NCBI GenBank assembly: GCA_044347755.1
Contig: JBIKUE010000102.1
Coordinates: forward strand, 1-17,264
DNA from: M3007 sp044347755
GTDB taxonomy: Bacteria > Bacteroidota > Bacteroidia > Chitinophagales > Saprospiraceae
DNA: 17,264 nt
Direction: 5' to 3'
The notes under the pieces are model-generated. The model had not been told where the DNA came from and did no database searches. It saw nothing but the letters and a program-made list of their open reading frames with translations. Position 1 is the first letter of the stretch; every line of letters begins with the position of its first letter. The translations under genes were made by a program, and so were the position numbers. Of this stretch, positions 14,267 to 17,264 are shown one piece after another.

Positions 14267-15790
14267 CTACCTCAACAATATCAATTTTCCCCTTTGAATC
14301 AGCCGGGTATCTGACATAACAGAAAAATAAAGAATCCCGGGCGGATAATCTTCAAGACTAACACTCAACTCCAACTCCTCCGGGTCAAGTAGCACTCGTT
14401 TGATTTCCTGGCCCAACTGGTCATGTAGGACCCACCAGCTTGCATTAGGCAAAGGATGATTCAGGTAAATATTCACTTGATCGGTGGCTGGGTTAGGGAA
14501 CACTACTACAGCCTCCCTGCCGTCCATAGGCGTATACGTATGAACCACAAATGAATCACAAGGGTAGGTAGATGGCTCATTGTGAAAATGAGGCATGTTG
14601 GGCATTCCATAATAATTCCATGATGTTAAGGAAATTCCTCTGCGTTCTGGTAGGCTGTATAACCCGGCACAATCCGGTCTATGGATTACATGTAAGCTTT
14701 GATGTGAGCTGCCGCCAGCCACATAGATTCTTCCGTCCGGGCCTAGACTTGATAATGTAAATATGGATGGATAAAATGGGTCAAGAAAAAAATCAGTTGT
14801 CATCAACAAAACCCTACTGTTGGCTACATCTTGAGCTTCAAGATCGTATTGGAATAACTTATCTATGGCAGAAACATATAAATATTTTGAATTTGGTGAA
14901 ACTGAAACACCCATAGCTGTCCCTGTGTCAAAATCATCTACTGGTATATGCCAATTTCCCAATAGCTCCCCAAGATCATTATTGAAGTCATAGATGTGAA
15001 TTCCATTATCCCTATTAAATCGAACAAACTTTTTCCCGTCAGGTGTAAACAAAGCCTGACCTGTCTCATCCATTTTCGTCCATTTTTCCCCACTACAAAT
15101 AACTTTAGAAGTAGCAATACCAAGTGGCGTTATCAGAGTGAGGTGGTAACAATTGGACCTGGCCTCCGGAGTCAGCAACCACCAATCTCTACCATTCGCA
15201 TGCCGACAGGCTTCTATTGAATTACGGGGCATGGTATCAGTCAATGCAATCTGATTCTTCAAAACAACTGCGCCAAGTCCATTATTTTTCCTCATATCGA
15301 TCACATTGAAATATAAATTCATAGCACATCCCTGTCCAACTGGATCCTCTGGAAAATAAACCTTTTGATAATCATTAATAAACAGCAGATATAGACTGGG
15401 GCTATCAGGCCAGGGTATAGAAATTGCCCCACCCAGATTATTACTATTGCCATCCGGACAAATGTTCTGCTGAATGAAGCCTGGATTAATAGAGTCTCCG
15501 TTTTCCATTATTTCATGTGCAGCATTTATCACATAACACCCACTGGTATAAAATATTAAATTTCCTTCAGCATCAGACATGGTAGTTAGTGCACCAAATC
15601 CAAAAAAACCCTCAATGGTTTTATCAGTTTTGATATCAACCGGATCGTAATTAAAATTTAACAATATAACATCGCCCCCTGGTTCAATATCAGATACATC
15701 ATAACCAATGGTCCAATTGTATCCATGTTTTGATTGCGCAGAAACAAAAATTGAGGCAAATATCAGTATTGCAGCTATGCGTATTCTCAT
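14267..15790 (-). CDS. T9SS-secreted beta-propeller-like protein
   Basis: A 507-residue protein. The ATG at 15790 opens a signal peptide (MRIRIAAILIFASIFVSAQ, cleavage before SKHGYN). The body has repeated strand-rich segments of a WD40/YVTN-like propeller: LTTMSDAEGNLIFYTSGCYV, ALFTPDGKKFVRFNRDNGI then HIYDF, GVSVSPNSKYLYVSAIDKLF then QYDL, and LSSLGPDGRIYVAGGS. Proteins with this layout are common as T9SS cargo in Saprospiria. The C-terminus from about residue 425 is a type A sorting domain (AVVVFPNPATDQVNIYL, then PPGILYFSVM and GKLILLR). No enzyme motif is visible; ligand binding or adhesion is the likely but unproven role. It is in line with the beta-helix gene upstream, 53 bp away, and the protease downstream, 74 bp away from the ATG at 14192, so an operon is possible, broken only by a palindrome at 15805-15833. 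Confidence 0.86.
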   Translation of the reverse strand: MRIRIAAILIFASIFVSAQSKHGYNWTIGYDVSDIEPGGDVILLNFNYDPVDIKTDKTIEGFFGFGALTTMSDAEGNLIFYTSGCYVINAAHEIMENGDSINPGFIQQNICPDGNSNNLGGAISIPWPDSPSLYLLFINDYQKVYFPEDPVGQGCAMNLYFNVIDMRKNNGLGAVVLKNQIALTDTMPRNSIEACRHANGRDWWLLTPEARSNCYHLTLITPLGIATSKVICSGEKWTKMDETGQALFTPDGKKFVRFNRDNGIHIYDFNNDLGELLGNWHIPVDDFDTGTAMGVSVSPNSKYLYVSAIDKLFQYDLEAQDVANSRVLLMTTDFFLDPFYPSIFTLSSLGPDGRIYVAGGSSHQSLHVIHRPDCAGLYSLPERRGISLTSWNYYGMPNMPHFHNEPSTYPCDSFVVHTYTPMDGREAVVVFPNPATDQVNIYLNHPLPNASWWVLHDQLGQEIKRVLLDPEELELSVSLEDYPPGILYFSVMSDTRLIQRGKLILLR

Positions 15791-15804
15791 TGGCCATCAA
15801 ATTA

Positions 15805-15833
15805 TCCTTCCTGGAATAATATTCCAGGAAGGA
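15805..15833. repeat. Palindrome of the TTCCyGGAAT family between two T9SS genes
   Basis: TCCTTCCTGGAAT at 15805-15817 pairs perfectly with ATTCCAGGAAGGA at 15821-15833 around a 3-base loop. The core TTCCyGGAATAnnATTCCrGG is shared with the arms of the inverted repeat at 2445-2657; the C/T change on one side is matched by G/A on the other. Without a T run it is a poor terminator, though it could stabilise the 3' end of the upstream transcript. Confidence 0.7.
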
Positions 15834-15843
15834 GTGAAATTAG

Positions 15844-17264
15844 TCAGTGTGAAATGATTATTTTAGTAGAAAATTCAATTCTCTTTCCGGTATTTCCATT
15901 AAATCTGATAAAATAGATACCAGAAGGAAAAAGAGCCGTCTCTATATTCATATAATCAGCAGTGCCAGATAAGTTCTGATTAAATTGTAATTTGCCAGAC
16001 AAATCATAAATTTGAATTGTACCGGGGCTATTTGTTGGCAATACAATAGTTAGCTCCTGCTCCGCGACAAATGCCTTCAATTCCTTATTTGTCGGAAAAT
16101 CAATTGTATTTTCAATTCTCTGTTGCATTTCCGTTTCTTCATAAAGAATAATGGGAGGTATATTACTCAAACCACAATTCTGAGAAAGAACATTATTACA
16201 TCCTTCCAAAAGCAAGCCAGCTTGAATTACGGCATTACCTCCTATTTTTGGGCATTGAGTCGCTATTTGATTTAGTTGAGCGATTTGTTGATCTGAAAGC
16301 TGACCGTCTTGATTTAAATATGATTCAATAATTATACGGTTGACCTGTTTTTGATTCTCCTCAAAAATTGTATTTGTAGAAATACTTGAATTTAGAGAAA
16401 GGGCCGTCTCTAATTGAATTGTATTCCACCCGTTTTGTGATTGAGCACCACTAAGACCTATTTCAATGAGCTTATCTACCTCGTAAAACTTTCCAATTGA
16501 AGTATTTATTTCGTTATTCTTAAATTGAGAAAAACTAGGATTACTTAAAAGAAGTGAAGAGTCTCGCATTAATTTTCTAAACAAATGGTTTTTAAAATAC
16601 CACTTTTTAAAAGGATACTGCTCTGGTTCATTGACCGTGTTTTCTGCAATAGATTCAAGGAATGCTTCATCTCCAGGTTCCTGAAATTCATCAGCACAAG
16701 GCGCTGGGCCTTGTCCAGCCACGTTCAAAAAAAATTGTTGGGAAACAGAGCAAGGTACTGATGGCACATTCGTACCACAATACTGACTTACAGGGTAGTA
16801 TAATGTGCCAGGATCTTGTCTCACCTCAAATTTAGCATCTATCCAACAATTACTTTCCAAACAACGTGCATATGTTGGGAAAAGAATTGATTCAAAAAGA
16901 TTGTCCTTTTGGGCTTGGGTATTAAGAGTTCCTCTAATATCAAAGCCGCCAGATTGAAACCTATTTTGAACCACATCAAGGCTTAAATTATCACCATCAA
17001 ATAAAAAAACTCTATTGACAAAAAAACCTCTATTTGAACAAATTTTCCAGTTTTCACAATTAAAAATAGTTGCACCTGACCATAGTTCACCATAGAACCT
17101 ATTGCTAATAATTTTATTTTGAGTTCCTGAGGAATTTTCGACTACAATTCCGGAGTTAATAATATAATATGTTGGATCACTCGGCTCCGCAGTGCCATCA
17201 AAAACATTTCCTACGATGTGCAAATTATGGACAACCCCTCTAGTTTTTATTCCATATGACTGAT
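15844..17264 (-). CDS. T9SS-secreted parallel beta-helix-like protein (5' end outside window)
   Basis: The frame is open to the right edge, adding residues such as QSYGIKTRGVVHNL before the first possible start (a TTG at 17223), so the gene begins outside the window and at least 473 codons are visible. The N-terminal visible part has short N-F-x-G-type rungs (LHIVGNVFDG, KIISNRFYGELWSGATIFNC, VVQNRFQSGGFDIRG) typical of right-handed parallel beta-helices such as NosD or pectate-lyase-like folds. The middle (about 180-350) is Asn/Gln-rich and partly helical. The C-terminus is a diverged T9SS type A domain (LTIVLPTNSPGTIQIYDLSG, then FPSGIYFIRF and FSTKIIISH). The sequence is clearly richer in A+T than the left half of the window. 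No catalytic residues can be assigned; a surface carbohydrate-binding or adhesion role is one possibility. Confidence 0.82.
   Translation of the reverse strand, partial: QSYGIKTRGVVHNLHIVGNVFDGTAEPSDPTYYIINSGIVVENSSGTQNKIISNRFYGELWSGATIFNCENWKICSNRGFFVNRVFLFDGDNLSLDVVQNRFQSGGFDIRGTLNTQAQKDNLFESILFPTYARCLESNCWIDAKFEVRQDPGTLYYPVSQYCGTNVPSVPCSVSQQFFLNVAGQGPAPCADEFQEPGDEAFLESIAENTVNEPEQYPFKKWYFKNHLFRKLMRDSSLLLSNPSFSQFKNNEINTSIGKFYEVDKLIEIGLSGAQSQNGWNTIQLETALSLNSSISTNTIFEENQKQVNRIIIESYLNQDGQLSDQQIAQLNQIATQCPKIGGNAVIQAGLLLEGCNNVLSQNCGLSNIPPIILYEETEMQQRIENTIDFPTNKELKAFVAEQELTIVLPTNSPGTIQIYDLSGKLQFNQNLSGTADYMNIETALFPSGIYFIRFNGNTGKRIEFSTKIIISH

Noticed and set aside
1..17264. tRNA, rRNA, riboswitch or complete insertion sequence
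   Set aside because: I looked for cloverleaf-like ends, conserved rRNA segments, known riboswitch cores and transposase motifs in the gaps and found none that I could support by eye.

Overview
The window looks like a chromosomal segment of a Bacteroidota bacterium, probably from the Saprospiria (Lewinella/Haliscomenobacter-like). The grounds are: four proteins ending in type IX secretion (T9SS) type A sorting domains; TAnnTTTG -7 promoter boxes; weak or absent Shine-Dalgarno sequences; a K+-dependent membrane pyrophosphatase of the Flavobacterium type; and a TonB_C-like/TPR gene pair that I remember from this group. The assignment rests on sequence reading only.

Left part (1-7023). The 3' end of ileS runs in from the left edge and ends in a strong intrinsic terminator. 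A translationally coupled pair follows: a small secreted TonB_C-like protein and a secreted TPR protein. A 284-bp gap holds a 32-bp perfect inverted repeat whose arms are themselves palindromes. Next come a T9SS-secreted protein with a cohesin-like domain, a MATE efflux transporter and a small zinc-ribbon protein. A convergent gene for a membrane-anchored protein of unknown function closes this part.

Middle (7024-12750). A divergent promoter region precedes hppA, an ion-pumping pyrophosphatase with an unusual Gln/Gly/Pro-rich C-terminal tail of about 110 residues. After its terminator lies a block of about 2.95 kb bounded by a perfect 60-bp direct repeat (9737-9796 and 12690-12749). The block carries non-coding or decayed DNA, a remnant of a small Bacteroidota gene with its promoter, and a large secreted RCC1-repeat protein. 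That protein has 13 repeats of exactly 150 bp plus a shortened 14th, which would suit two seven-bladed propellers. The repeat contains half of each terminator and the last codons of the minus-strand metalloprotease gene, so the block looks like an insertion or duplication at a convergent gene boundary.

Right part (12723-17264, all minus strand). An HExxHxxGxxH metalloprotease, a secreted beta-propeller-like T9SS protein and a T9SS parallel beta-helix-like protein that runs off the right edge. The last two are separated by a 13-bp-stem palindrome of the same family as the inverted repeat at 2445-2657.

The left and centre carry housekeeping functions (translation, energy, efflux). The rest is mainly secreted cell-surface cargo set among short dispersed repeats, the kind of region expected to vary between strains. 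I saw no tRNA, rRNA, CRISPR array, complete insertion sequence or phage gene.
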